From Bacteroidota bacterium (GTDB lineage Bacteria; Bacteroidota; Rhodothermia; Rhodothermales; Rubricoccaceae), in the NCBI GenBank assembly GCA_039821555.1, contig JBCBNX010000001.1, positions 298,576 to 362,575 of the forward strand: a stretch of DNA of 64,000 bases, written 5' to 3'. Below the pieces are notes generated by a model that saw only the letters and a program-made list of their open reading frames with translations, had not been told where the DNA came from and ran no database searches. A program made the translations under genes and the position numbers. Positions 15,626-24,585 of the stretch are shown one piece after another (position 1 is the first letter of the stretch; each line of letters starts with the position of its first letter).

Positions 15626-17839
15626 ATGCTGCTCCGCTACCACGCGCACGATGTGGGCATCGTCGCAGAGCTGATGCGGGTGCAGCGGATCGCTGGATTT
15701 GAGGTGGCACCTGACGCCCCGCAGACGCTCGTCGACCTCTTTCTCGACACGGAGTCATTTCGCCTCGTGGAACACGGATTCGCGCTGCGACTCCGTCAGC
15801 ATGATGGGGCCTTCTTCGGGCGTCTTCGTCCTCTCGATGCCCCCCTGGGACGGCGCGGAGCGTCCTACCGGCAAAGTCTTCCGGGTGCGCTACCGCTCCC
15901 GCTGGCGCTCCACGACCTGGCTGCCGGCGCGCTGAGGTCGGCGCTGGGAGCCCTCGTCGGGGACGCCCCCCTCGACTTGCATGCACGGGCGTGCATCGAC
16001 CGTACGCCGCGCGGGCTCACTCTGGGGGGAAGGCCTGCTGCGACGATCGTGCTGGATGAGGTGCGCTACGAGTGGGCGCGTGATTTCGACATTGCCCGTG
16101 AGGTGAAAGTGCACGTCGGAGGCGCGCCCGCGGATGCATCGCGCACGGCGGGAGCACTAGACGCCATGCTACAGGCCTACGGGCTCGTTCCAATCGATCC
16201 CGACCGGTTCTCGTCGGTGGTTGAACGCCTCAGTCAAGCACAGACGGCCCCGCTCCTCTTCACGCCCCGCGAGCGTCGTGCGCTGCAGGCGATTGCGGAT
16301 GGCCCGTCTCCGGTGGCATCGCGAAGGGCGAGAGCGCTGACGGCCTTCGCGTCTCGTCGCTCCGCGACGGCGGTTGCCCGCGAGGTGGGCATGGAAAGCG
16401 AGCGGGTACGCCATTGGGTCGAGCGCTTCCGCAGAAACCGGTTGGGCCTCTTCGAAGAAGGCTATGCTTCTCCAACGGATCAACGGCACTATACGCAGGC
16501 AGAGATCATCCTGGATGACGCTGCTCGTGCCGCTAGTTCGTCGCCTGCCACGCCACCCAGCGACAAAGCAGATGAGCGTGGCAGCGGAGCAGCGACGAAG
16601 GATCGAGAAGGAGTTGCGCCCGCTAGAGAGCACCGTGTGGGCGCCAATGCATACCCTGCAGGGTTGTTGGGGCCGCAGGCACCCGTCGGTCCCGAAACGG
16701 AGGGTCGCATGGTCGAAGGAGGGAGCGAAGTGCGCGGCGGGCGAGGCGGTGTGCTCCGACGCGTTGCACGTGTCGTGACACGACGACGAGCCCGGAGTAC
16801 GGCCCACGTTGCCCCCACTCAACCCATGAGAACGGGTGCCCACGCCGAGTACGGCGCCGACGAGGTGTTCCAAGCTGCACTCACACCCGGCGCTGACTTC
16901 GCTAAAGGACGCAACGGTGTCAAAAAAACGGGCGAGTCGACGGAAGCGGTATCGTCTTTTGAGCGGCTCGCGGACTGCATCGCCTTCGACTTCCAAGACG
17001 CGCACCAAGCCTGGCGCGAAGCACACGATCGATGGGGCACCTCCCAAGACGATGCGAGCCTGACGGCAGAGCTCCTCAGCATAGTAGATCGGATCGGGGG
17101 GCTAGTTTCATGCTACGCCCCCTACCTGAATCATGCGGAAACGGCGTTGTCCGATGCTGTCGCGGCGAAGCGCATGAGGTACCTCCGCATGAGGTCGTAC
17201 GATGTGATGCTGCTCCTCTTGCCAGAATTCGTGCCAGAGCATGACGACGACGTACATGTGCTGGGTGGAACGCGAGCGCTCATTGAGGTGAGAAAGGCTG
17301 CGGTCAAAGCAGTGCTCCGATCTCCTTCGCCCCCTGCGGACGAACACGACCGACAGGAAACGGTACCCTTCGATGAACTCCTCGGAGCTGTCGCTGAACC
17401 CGACGGGTCGGCCTCCCATTCGAACGAAACGCACCTGCGTCACGTGCTCGCCTCTATGGTGTGGCGGCAATACGAACGGGTGGTCGTGTCGAGCGAAGTG
17501 GAAGAACGGCGAGCGACAAGTGCGCGCAGGCATGCGCTTCAGGGTGTCGTCACAGCGTTGCAGCACACGTTCCGCGCCCACGACTTGCCGGAGAGTCCCG
17601 AGACCCGGCTGCTCTTTCGAGCATGCACGCGTTTCGATACCCTCGAAGCCATAGAGGCGGCGCTCGCGGAGCTGGACGCGTGGGAGAAATATCGGGGCGA
17701 GCCGATCGGGCCTGGAGCGGTGCGGCAGCGTCTCGAAATCGCCCGGGAGGAGGAAAGGCGCGCATCGGAGCACGCGCTTGCTCTTGTGCTTGCCCGTCCG
17801 TTCAGAACCTACCTCGGAGTCATCGTGGCGGCTTCCTGA
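15626..17839 (+). CDS. CYTH-like / helix-turn-helix / degenerate CHAD-like protein
   Basis: About 737 residues from ATG 15626. Residues 1-205 resemble a CYTH (triphosphate tunnel) domain: LVDLFLDTESFRLVEHGFAL is the FDT-x-L-x-G-x-L-R pattern, with RACIDRTPRG and VKVHVGG later, but the initial ExExK is not visible. Residues about 210-285 contain an IS630-like helix-turn-helix (SATAVAREVGMESERVRHWV). A 130-residue disordered linker follows. The C-terminal 310 residues can be laid over a CHAD domain (YLRMRSYDVMLLLL against the usual RDLDV helix), but the conserved basic His/Arg residues are mostly missing. CHAD proteins bind polyphosphate; whether this one does is doubtful. Confidence 0.6.
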   Translation: MLLRYHAHDVGIVAELMRVQRIAGFEVAPDAPQTLVDLFLDTESFRLVEHGFALRLRQHDGAFFGRLRPLDAPLGRRGASYRQSLPGALPLPLALHDLAAGALRSALGALVGDAPLDLHARACIDRTPRGLTLGGRPAATIVLDEVRYEWARDFDIAREVKVHVGGAPADASRTAGALDAMLQAYGLVPIDPDRFSSVVERLSQAQTAPLLFTPRERRALQAIADGPSPVASRRARALTAFASRRSATAVAREVGMESERVRHWVERFRRNRLGLFEEGYASPTDQRHYTQAEIILDDAARAASSSPATPPSDKADERGSGAATKDREGVAPAREHRVGANAYPAGLLGPQAPVGPETEGRMVEGGSEVRGGRGGVLRRVARVVTRRRARSTAHVAPTQPMRTGAHAEYGADEVFQAALTPGADFAKGRNGVKKTGESTEAVSSFERLADCIAFDFQDAHQAWREAHDRWGTSQDDASLTAELLSIVDRIGGLVSCYAPYLNHAETALSDAVAAKRMRYLRMRSYDVMLLLLPEFVPEHDDDVHVLGGTRALIEVRKAAVKAVLRSPSPPADEHDRQETVPFDELLGAVAEPDGSASHSNETHLRHVLASMVWRQYERVVVSSEVEERRATSARRHALQGVVTALQHTFRAHDLPESPETRLLFRACTRFDTLEAIEAALAELDAWEKYRGEPIGPGAVRQRLEIAREEERRASEHALALVLARPFRTYLGVIVAAS

Positions 17840-17910
17840 CGGCGTCACTCCTGGGTCGTTCGGCGCTGGACATGCTCTTCCAGTATCATTCATGGATGTT
17901 TTAAATCCCC

Positions 17911-17930
17911 AGGTACGGCTTCTCGTACCT
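17911..17930. promoter_or_regulatory. Inverted repeat in the leader of the haem operon
   Basis: A perfect 7-bp inverted repeat, aggtacg (17911-17917) and cgtacct (17924-17930), with a 6-base loop, 33 bases before the hemA start in an A/T-richer stretch. It may be an operator, an mRNA leader hairpin or a weak terminator of the preceding gene. Confidence 0.4.
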
Positions 17931-17963
17931 AGTGTCCTTCATGTTGACCTTCACACCTTGTAG

Positions 17964-19409
17964 ATGACGCTGTACGCCGTCGGGCTTAATCATGACCTGG
18001 CGACCACTGAGGTCCGCGAAGCCTTCGTCCTTGACGGGGACGCCATCGAGGATCTCTATGGGAGCTTGGCGCTCTCATCCGGCGCGGAGGTCGTGCTGCT
18101 GTCCACGTGCAATCGAACAGAAGCGATCATCCATGGGCAGGAAGGGGACAAGGCCGCAGTGCTGGCGGCACTGGAAGCCCAGAGCGGTCACCCGTGGCCG
18201 GAGCGTCACGCGTTCAGCTATGAGGACGAGGCAGCCATTCGGCACGTGTTCGGCGTTGCGTCCGGGCTGCGTTCGCTGGTGATCGGCGACGCTCAGATCC
18301 TCCATCAGTCCAAAGAAGCCTATCGCCACGCAGTTGGGGCCGAGACTGTAGGCCCCGTGCTGCATCGGCTGATGCACGAGGCGTTTCACGTCGCGAAGCG
18401 AGTGCGCACTGAGACGGGGCTGGCACAGGGCGCGGCGTCCGTGTCAAGCCTGGCTGTGGCCGTCGCGCGTGCTCGAGTGCCGGGAGGAAGCCTGGACGGC
18501 CATCGCGTGCTCCTGCTCGGTGCCGGACAGATGGGCAGGGCCGCACTGAGTGCCCTGTCGACCTTCGAGCTCGGTCACCTGGCGATCTCCAACCGCTCAG
18601 CAGCGCGTGCTCGGATTGCAGCTGAGCACCACGGCGGCGCAGTGGTCGAATGGGACGAACGCCACAGAGCCATCGGTGCGTCCGACATCGTGCTGGTTGC
18701 ATCTGGAGCAAGCGCCCCCGTCGTTCATGCCGAGCAGCTTCCCGAGCGTGCTGCGGACGACCCCGCGCTCGTGATCGACATCGCCGTGCCTCGCAACGTG
18801 GACCGGTCGGTGGACGAGCTGCCTGGCTACACGGTGCTCGACCTCGACACGCTGAACCGCGAAGTCGAAGCCACCGCGGCTGCACGGCGCAGCGCGGTCC
18901 CAGAGGCCGAAGCCATCGTCGAGCAGAGTCTCGCCGAGTATGTGACCTGGTTCTTCCATCAGCAAGCCCTGCAGCCTACGATCCAGGCGATCCGGTCTAC
19001 CTTCGATGCGATCCGGAAGCAAGAGATCGAACGCCACGCCCATCGCATTCCTAAGGTGGCCCGCGCCGATGTCGAACGGCTCACTAGGTCGATCATGCAG
19101 AAGCTGCTCGCGGTCCCCGTCGTCCGGCTCAAGGCAACGGATCCCGAGTCCCTCGACTTTGTGCGCGGCGTGAAGGCCCTCGCGACTATTTTCTCCCAGC
19201 CGGGCTATCCCTTGGAACCGGACTTCAGCGCGATGCCGCTGAGTGGTACTGAGCCCAGGGAAGAGTTGTCCGACCCTTCTGCCAGCGTCCCGATGTCATC
19301 GAGAAGCAGTCCAGAAGCGCCTGCGCGGTGTCCCTTCGGGCACGACGTCCGCCCATCTGTCCCCTCAGACCCTCTCCCCGTCGATGCGCATAGGAACGCG
19401 CGGCAGTAA
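17964..19409 (+). CDS. hemA: Glutamyl-tRNA reductase
   Basis: A 481-residue enzyme that reduces glutamyl-tRNA to glutamate-1-semialdehyde with NADPH, the first step of the C5 haem pathway. VVLLSTCNRTEAI holds the catalytic Cys49. FGVASGLRSLVIGDAQILHQSKEAYRHA is the conserved substrate-binding block. VLLLGAGQMGRAALSAL is the NADPH Rossmann motif, and the C-terminal dimerisation helix (WFFHQQALQPTIQAIRSTF) follows. A Pro/Ser-rich tail extends beyond the usual end, and its last 26 bases overlap the hemC start. First gene of the haem operon. Confidence 0.97.
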   Translation: MTLYAVGLNHDLATTEVREAFVLDGDAIEDLYGSLALSSGAEVVLLSTCNRTEAIIHGQEGDKAAVLAALEAQSGHPWPERHAFSYEDEAAIRHVFGVASGLRSLVIGDAQILHQSKEAYRHAVGAETVGPVLHRLMHEAFHVAKRVRTETGLAQGAASVSSLAVAVARARVPGGSLDGHRVLLLGAGQMGRAALSALSTFELGHLAISNRSAARARIAAEHHGGAVVEWDERHRAIGASDIVLVASGASAPVVHAEQLPERAADDPALVIDIAVPRNVDRSVDELPGYTVLDLDTLNREVEATAAARRSAVPEAEAIVEQSLAEYVTWFFHQQALQPTIQAIRSTFDAIRKQEIERHAHRIPKVARADVERLTRSIMQKLLAVPVVRLKATDPESLDFVRGVKALATIFSQPGYPLEPDFSAMPLSGTEPREELSDPSASVPMSSRSSPEAPARCPFGHDVRPSVPSDPLPVDAHRNARQ

Positions 19410-20328
19410 GCTAGCCCGTTGGCAGGCCGACCATGTGGCGGCGCGGCTCCGCGCCGCAGGTCGTGAGGTTGAGATCGTTGTGATCCGCACCCAGGGCGAT
19501 CGGGTGCTGGATGTGCCGCTCTCGGCGATTGGTGACCCCGGTCTCTTTACCAAGGAACTGGATGAGGCCCTGCTCGACGGTCGGATCGATGTGGCGGTCC
19601 ATTCGCTGAAGGACCTCCCGACGGTGCTGCCCGAGGGTCTGCGCATCGCAGCGGTGTCCGCCCGGGCCGAGCCCTGGGATGCGTTCGTTGCTCACCCCGC
19701 CTACGACGGGACACTGGCGGATTTACCTCCAGGTGCCGTCATCGCTACGTCTTCGCTGCGGCGGCAGGCCCAGCTTCGCGCGTGGCGCCCAGATCTGCGC
19801 ACGGTGTCGGTGCGGGGCAACGTCCCAACCCGTCTCGCGGCGCTGGCAGACAGCGGCGTTCCCGGTGATGGGGGGTGGCACGGGGTGATCCTGGCAGCGG
19901 CTGGCCTGCAGCGCCTCGGCTTCGACGACCAGATTCGGGAGCGGATCGCGCCTCAGATCATGGTCCCCGCCGTTGGGCAGGGCGCGCTGGGAGTCGTCTG
20001 CACAGAGGAAAACGCCAGCGCATCAGCCCTTCTCAGTCGGCTCCTCGACGATGACGCTACGCGCACCGTTGCGCTTGCCGAACGAGCATTCATGCGTCGA
20101 CTCGACGGTGGGTGTCAAGTCCCCATCGGCGGATATGCTCGACTCGAGACAGGAAGCACGTTCACCATCGAAGGCGTCGTCGCTAGCATCGACGGTCGGC
20201 AGGTCTTTCGTGGCGAGCAGACCGGGACGCCTTCTCAAGCCGTGACCCTGGCGCAGGCCCTCGCCGACGAACTCCTCGCTAGAGGTGCCCGGGAGGTGCT
20301 CAACGCCATCCGCGCAGACGTAGCGTGA
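19384..20328 (+). CDS. hemC: Porphobilinogen deaminase (hydroxymethylbilane synthase)
   Basis: A 314-residue enzyme polymerising four porphobilinogens into hydroxymethylbilane. It starts MRIGTRGSKLARWQADHVA; the frame is open further upstream inside hemA, but this ATG matches the family start. Visible blocks are FTKELDEALLDGRIDVAVHSLKDLPT, TSSLRRQAQLRAWRP, VRGNVPTRL and VPAVGQGALGV. The dipyrromethane-cofactor Cys is in RLDGGCQVPIGGYA near residue 243. It overlaps hemA by 26 bases and hemD by 4 bases (GTGA), indicating translational coupling. Confidence 0.97.
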   Translation: MRIGTRGSKLARWQADHVAARLRAAGREVEIVVIRTQGDRVLDVPLSAIGDPGLFTKELDEALLDGRIDVAVHSLKDLPTVLPEGLRIAAVSARAEPWDAFVAHPAYDGTLADLPPGAVIATSSLRRQAQLRAWRPDLRTVSVRGNVPTRLAALADSGVPGDGGWHGVILAAAGLQRLGFDDQIRERIAPQIMVPAVGQGALGVVCTEENASASALLSRLLDDDATRTVALAERAFMRRLDGGCQVPIGGYARLETGSTFTIEGVVASIDGRQVFRGEQTGTPSQAVTLAQALADELLARGAREVLNAIRADVA

Positions 20329-21089
20329 GTGCCGAGTCTCGCCCCCGCGTCCTCCTGCTTCGCTCGCGCGACGAGCCCCTACCGGACCGCTACGAAGCCG
20401 CATTCGAAGCCGTCGGGCTGGTGGCGACTACGCGCGCCATCTTGAAATTCCATTACCTCAACCAGAGCCTTATTGGTGCCGCGATGCAAGAGGGCGGCAA
20501 GGCGGCCTGGGTATTCACCAGTCCACGTGCGGTGAAGGCGTTCGCATCGGTCTCGGAGCGCAACGGCTGCCGCGTTGATCCCGAGACCCCGGCGTACGCC
20601 GTAGGCGACGCAACCCGCATGGCTGCCGAACGCTTGGGATTCCGGGTGGTCGGGGGTGAATCAGGCAATGCGGCAGCACTGGCCGACGTGATTGTCAAGC
20701 ACTCTGCCGAGCAGCGTGAGCATCCTCTCATTTTCCTGAGCGGCGATCGGCGCCGGGAAGTGCTGCCAAAGCGGCTCCGCGCTGCGGGGCTGGCCGTGCA
20801 TGAGATCACGGCCTATCGAACCGAGGTGCGCCCGCCCGATATCGCCCCGGGCGACTTCAACGCGGCAGCTTGGTTCAGTCCATCGGGCGTGTCGGCGGTG
20901 TTCGCGAAAGCCTCCCCAGCCAAACGCGCACGCTGGAACAGCCTCAAGCACGCCGCAATTGGACCCACCACGGCCGCCGCGCTTGCTGCAGTCGGTGCAC
21001 CCCCGCATGTCACAGCCACGGCCCCCACGCCCGCGGCACTCGCGGCCGGAATGGCCTCGCTCTTCCCCTCGACCCAACTCCATGACTGA
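20325..21089 (+). CDS. hemD: Uroporphyrinogen-III synthase
   Basis: A 254-residue protein that closes and inverts ring D of hydroxymethylbilane. The family is poorly conserved; here VLLLRSRDE at the start, [17 protein letters not shown] in the first domain, [29 protein letters not shown] and [22 protein letters not shown] give the recognisable two-domain pattern. The start is GTG at 20325, overlapping the hemC stop. Its last 8 bases overlap the hemE start. Position between hemC and hemE strengthens the call. Confidence 0.92.
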   Translation: MSAESRPRVLLLRSRDEPLPDRYEAAFEAVGLVATTRAILKFHYLNQSLIGAAMQEGGKAAWVFTSPRAVKAFASVSERNGCRVDPETPAYAVGDATRMAAERLGFRVVGGESGNAAALADVIVKHSAEQREHPLIFLSGDRRREVLPKRLRAAGLAVHEITAYRTEVRPPDIAPGDFNAAAWFSPSGVSAVFAKASPAKRARWNSLKHAAIGPTTAAALAAVGAPPHVTATAPTPAALAAGMASLFPSTQLHD

Positions 21090-22209
21090 CGCATCCGCCA
21101 CCGTCGCCGCGTTTGCCGCACACGGCTTCCCGCCGCTGCGCAACGATCGATTGCTCATGGCTGCGCGCCAGGAGCCAGTTGACCAGGTCCCGGTGTGGCT
21201 GATGCGGCAGGCGGGTCGGTACCTCCCGGAATTCCGCGCGGTGCGCGCCAGGCACGACTTTTTCACGGTCTGCCGGACTCCAGAGCTGGCCTGCGAGGTC
21301 ACGCTCCAGCCACTGCGCCGCTTTCACGCCGCCGACGCCCCACTCGACGCCTCGATCATCTTCTCGGACATCCTCGTGGTGCCGCAGGCCCTCGGCATGG
21401 AGGTGCAGATGGTGAAAGGCAAGGGGCCGCACTTCCCAGACCCGCTCGACCGACCAGCCGACCTCGACCAGCTAAGACGGCCAGACGTACGGGAGGCGCT
21501 TGGCTATGTCTTCGAGGCGCTCACGCTCACCCGTCACGAGATCGGCGGGGCCGTCCCACTCTTCGGCTTTACCGGGGCGCCGTGGACACTCATGGCCTAC
21601 ATGATCGAGGGGGGCGGGTCGAAGAACTACGCCAAGGCGAAGGCGTGGCTCTATGCCGATCCGGACGCAAGCCATAGGCTGCTGCAGTTGCTCACCGACG
21701 TGATCGTGGACTACCTAGTGGCCCAGGTTGGCGCGGGTGCGCAGGCGCTCCAGGTGTTCGACTCGCACGCCGGGGCGCTCACTCCGTCGGCCTTCGCGAG
21801 CTTCGGCTATCCGTACCTCGCCCAGATCGCTGAGCGCGTCAAAGCCCGCGTGCCCTCCGTGCCGCTGGTGGTGTTCGCACGAGGCGCGCACTATGCGCTC
21901 GATGCCCTCGCGGCCACGGACTACGACGTCGTCGGTCTCGACGAGACGGTGATGCCCGCTGCTGCGCGGGCCATCGTTGCGAAGCGCGCGGCCGTGCAGG
22001 GCAACCTCGATAATGCCGCCCTGTACGCGTCGCCCGACACGATTCGGGCGCTGACCGGCACCATGCTCGATGGATTCCGTGACGCTGAGGGCCAGCTCAC
22101 GGGCCTGATCGGCAACCTGGGTCACGGCATGCTGCCAAACCACAATCCCGACCACGCCATCGCCTACGTCCGAGCCATCCACGAACTCTCGCGATCGACC
22201 CCTGGCTAA
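21082..22209 (+). CDS. hemE: Uroporphyrinogen decarboxylase
   Basis: A 375-residue enzyme removing four acetate carboxyls to give coproporphyrinogen [27 protein letters not shown] is the family signature with the substrate-binding Arg residues. [19 protein letters not shown] carries the catalytic Asp, and [22 protein letters not shown] and [10 protein letters not shown] are further conserved blocks. [15 protein letters not shown] near the C-terminus has the conserved His. ATG 21082 overlaps the hemD end, and hemF follows after 5 bases. Confidence 0.97.
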   Translation: MTDASATVAAFAAHGFPPLRNDRLLMAARQEPVDQVPVWLMRQAGRYLPEFRAVRARHDFFTVCRTPELACEVTLQPLRRFHAADAPLDASIIFSDILVVPQALGMEVQMVKGKGPHFPDPLDRPADLDQLRRPDVREALGYVFEALTLTRHEIGGAVPLFGFTGAPWTLMAYMIEGGGSKNYAKAKAWLYADPDASHRLLQLLTDVIVDYLVAQVGAGAQALQVFDSHAGALTPSAFASFGYPYLAQIAERVKARVPSVPLVVFARGAHYALDALAATDYDVVGLDETVMPAAARAIVAKRAAVQGNLDNAALYASPDTIRALTGTMLDGFRDAEGQLTGLIGNLGHGMLPNHNPDHAIAYVRAIHELSRSTPG

Positions 22210-22214
22210 GCGTC

Positions 22215-23165
22215 ATGCTGACTCTTCCGTCACATACCCCTCCGGATTCCTTCGCGGCACGTATGCTCGCGCTGTGCCAGCAGTTGCAGACGACCATCTG
22301 CGCAGGCCTTGAACAGCTCGATGGCACTGCAACGTTTGGCCACGATGCGTGGGAGCGACCCGGTGGCGGAGGGGGAGAGGCCCGCGTCATCGAAGGCGGC
22401 CCCGTGTTCGAGAAGGGCGGCGTCAACGTGTCAGCGGTGCATGGCACCTTGCCCGAACGCATGGCTCGTGCCTTCGGCGTGGAGACGAAGCCGTTCTTCG
22501 CCACTGGCATCTCGTCGGTGATGCACCCTCGCAACCCCCATGTCCCGACGGTGCACTTCAACTTCCGCTACTTCGCCCTGGGCGACGACCTGGCCAATCC
22601 CGATGACGAATGGTTCGGCGGGGGCGCTGACCTGACGCCGTACTTCCCAGTGCTGGACGACGTGGTGCACTTCCACACGGTCTGGAGGGACGTGTGCGAC
22701 CGGCACCCTGGCGTGGCCGACTACGCAGCGTTCAAAGCGAAGTGTGACGACTACTTCCACCTGCCACACCGCAACGAGGCGCGCGGCGTCGGCGGCATCT
22801 TCTTCGACTACCTGCGTGACGATTCAACGGCGGCCTTCGCCTTCGTTGACGACGCCGGTCACGTGATGCTCGACGCTTACGCACCCATCGTGGAGCGGCG
22901 CAAAGACCAGCCCTTCACAGAGCGCGAGCAGACCTTCCAGGAGATTCGTCGCGGGCGCTATGCTGAGTTCAACCTCGCCTACGACAGGGGGACGCGCTTT
23001 GGTTTGGAGACGAATGGCCGGACGGAAAGCATCCTGATGAGCCTGCCTCCGCGTGCGCAGTGGCACTATGCGTGGGCGCCCGAGCCAAGCTCACCCGAAG
23101 CAGAAGCGTCCGCTTTTTTCCAGCCCCACGATTGGCTCGGCGGCGACGAGCCCTCGGCTGCGTAA
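22215..23165 (+). CDS. hemF: Coproporphyrinogen III oxidase, oxygen-dependent
   Basis: A 316-residue enzyme converting coproporphyrinogen III to protoporphyrinogen IX using O2, so the organism should be at least facultatively aerobic. Family blocks are GGGGEARVIEGGPVFEKGGVNVSAVHG, VHFNFRYF, WFGGGADLTPYF, GVGGIFFDYL and RRGRYAEFNLAYDRGTRFGLETNGRTESILMSLPP. The start ATG is 5 bases after the hemE stop. It places the pathway on the classic protoporphyrin-dependent branch. No hemN or hemG-type gene lies in the window. Confidence 0.97.
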   Translation: MLTLPSHTPPDSFAARMLALCQQLQTTICAGLEQLDGTATFGHDAWERPGGGGGEARVIEGGPVFEKGGVNVSAVHGTLPERMARAFGVETKPFFATGISSVMHPRNPHVPTVHFNFRYFALGDDLANPDDEWFGGGADLTPYFPVLDDVVHFHTVWRDVCDRHPGVADYAAFKAKCDDYFHLPHRNEARGVGGIFFDYLRDDSTAAFAFVDDAGHVMLDAYAPIVERRKDQPFTEREQTFQEIRRGRYAEFNLAYDRGTRFGLETNGRTESILMSLPPRAQWHYAWAPEPSSPEAEASAFFQPHDWLGGDEPSAA

Positions 23166-23290
23166 CGGAGGCGTTTGAACCGGGGCGGGGCGCCCTGGGA
23201 GGTATCCCCCGAACCTTAACGGACCTGAGGAAACGGTCGGCGGAGATTGGTGCTTCAAGCTGCCCGCTCAACCAAGCACATCCGCACGCC

Positions 23291-24571
23291 ATGACGCCCC
23301 GCGCCTTCAACAAGGTCTACCGCTACGACAAGCGACTCGTGACGGGGGGGTACTATCCGCAGGAGCCCGTCGCCATCGAGGACGGCGACGTGGTCGGTGT
23401 GGTCCTGATGAACCTCGGGGGACCGATGAAGCTCGACGACGTCGAGCCGTTCCTCTACAACCTGTTCATGGATCCCGCCATCATCGACATCCCGCTCAAG
23501 GGGGCTGCGCGGCACTGGCTGAGCAAGTTCATCGCCTCGAAGCGGAGCAAGATCGTCGGGGAAGACTACGAATCCATCGGCGGGTCGTCGCCGATCAACA
23601 GGCTTACCGAGGAGCAGCGAATCGCGCTAGAGAAGCGCCTCAACGACCGTTTCGGCGATGCTACCGGCGCTACGTTCCGGTGCTACACGGCCATGCGCTA
23701 CTGGAAGCCGACCTCCGAGGAAGCAGGTGCGCAGATGGTGCGCGACGGCGTCACGAAGGTGGTGTTGCTACCGCTCTATCCGCAGTACTCGAAGACGACC
23801 ACAGGCTCCTCGCTCATCTTCTGGAAGGCCCTCGAAGACGCTGGCGAGATTCCCGCCTGGCCGACCTCGCTTGTCTTCGAGTACGCCGCCCACCCGAAAT
23901 ACGTTCAGGCGCTGAGCGAACGCATCGACGAAGGGCTGCAACGCTTCCCACGCGCCATCCGTGACCAGGTGCACCTCGTCTTCTCGGCGCACGGCACGCC
24001 CGTCAAGGAGATGAAGCAGCGCCGGGACCCGTACTGCTGCCTCGTCCACTCGACGGTGCAGCAGGTGATGAACTACCGCGAGGCTGAGCGCGAGCAAGGC
24101 CGCTCCTTCCACGTCGCCTTCCAGAGCAAGGTCGGTCCTGCCGAATGGCTCACGCCCAGCACGCCGGACCAACTCGAAGAGCTGGCCGAGCAAGGTCACA
24201 CAGCCGTCCTCGTGGTCCCAGTTGCCTTTGTGACAGACCACATCGAGACGGCGTTCGAGCTAGACATCGAGGTGCGCGAGGAGGCGGAGGAGTTCGGCAT
24301 CGAACACTATGAGGTGACGCGCGGCCTGAACGCCCACCCGCTCTTCATCGAAGCGCTCGCCGAATCCGTGGCTGCGCAGGTTACGGCCCCGAACCCCTCT
24401 GGCGACGGCGCACCTGTGGCACTGCCGAAGCCGATCCCGCAGCTGCCGCGCTTCAAGCAGGCGTGCAGGACCGTTCGGTGCCACCAGTGCCGCTGTATCA
24501 CCGAAGCGCACGACTGGTCGGCGCAGGCGGATACGGACGAGGTGACGGTGCGCAGCACCGAGAACGCGTAG
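23291..24571 (+). CDS. hemH: Ferrochelatase with cysteine-rich C-terminal tail
   Basis: A 426-residue enzyme inserting Fe(II) into the porphyrin. GVVLMNLGGPMKLDDVEPFLYNLF starts the fold; SAHGTPVKEM carries the metal-binding His and DHIETAFELDIEVREEA the acidic partner. GGSSPINRLTEEQ is also typical. About 60 residues extend beyond the usual core: a Pro/Ala-rich linker and ACRTVRCHQCRC, with four cysteines spaced 4, 2 and 1 residues apart, which could hold a metal or Fe-S cluster. The start ATG 23291 (MTPRAFNKVYRYDK) is 125 bases after hemF. Confidence 0.95.
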   Translation: MTPRAFNKVYRYDKRLVTGGYYPQEPVAIEDGDVVGVVLMNLGGPMKLDDVEPFLYNLFMDPAIIDIPLKGAARHWLSKFIASKRSKIVGEDYESIGGSSPINRLTEEQRIALEKRLNDRFGDATGATFRCYTAMRYWKPTSEEAGAQMVRDGVTKVVLLPLYPQYSKTTTGSSLIFWKALEDAGEIPAWPTSLVFEYAAHPKYVQALSERIDEGLQRFPRAIRDQVHLVFSAHGTPVKEMKQRRDPYCCLVHSTVQQVMNYREAEREQGRSFHVAFQSKVGPAEWLTPSTPDQLEELAEQGHTAVLVVPVAFVTDHIETAFELDIEVREEAEEFGIEHYEVTRGLNAHPLFIEALAESVAAQVTAPNPSGDGAPVALPKPIPQLPRFKQACRTVRCHQCRCITEAHDWSAQADTDEVTVRSTENA

Positions 24572-24585
24572 GGCGAGGACGGTCC

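Noticed and set aside
16374-16778. Possible frameshift inside the CYTH/CHAD-like gene
   Set aside because: Another plus frame is open for 134 codons over the linker, but the annotated frame stays open on both sides without needing a shift and the linker is simply disordered.
17108-17893. A 261-residue minus-strand frame within the CYTH/CHAD-like gene region
   Set aside because: The plus-strand frame has coherent helical, charged coding character and a continuous frame from the CYTH domain; the minus frame shows none. The plus frame being less typical here left some doubt, which I kept in the confidence value.
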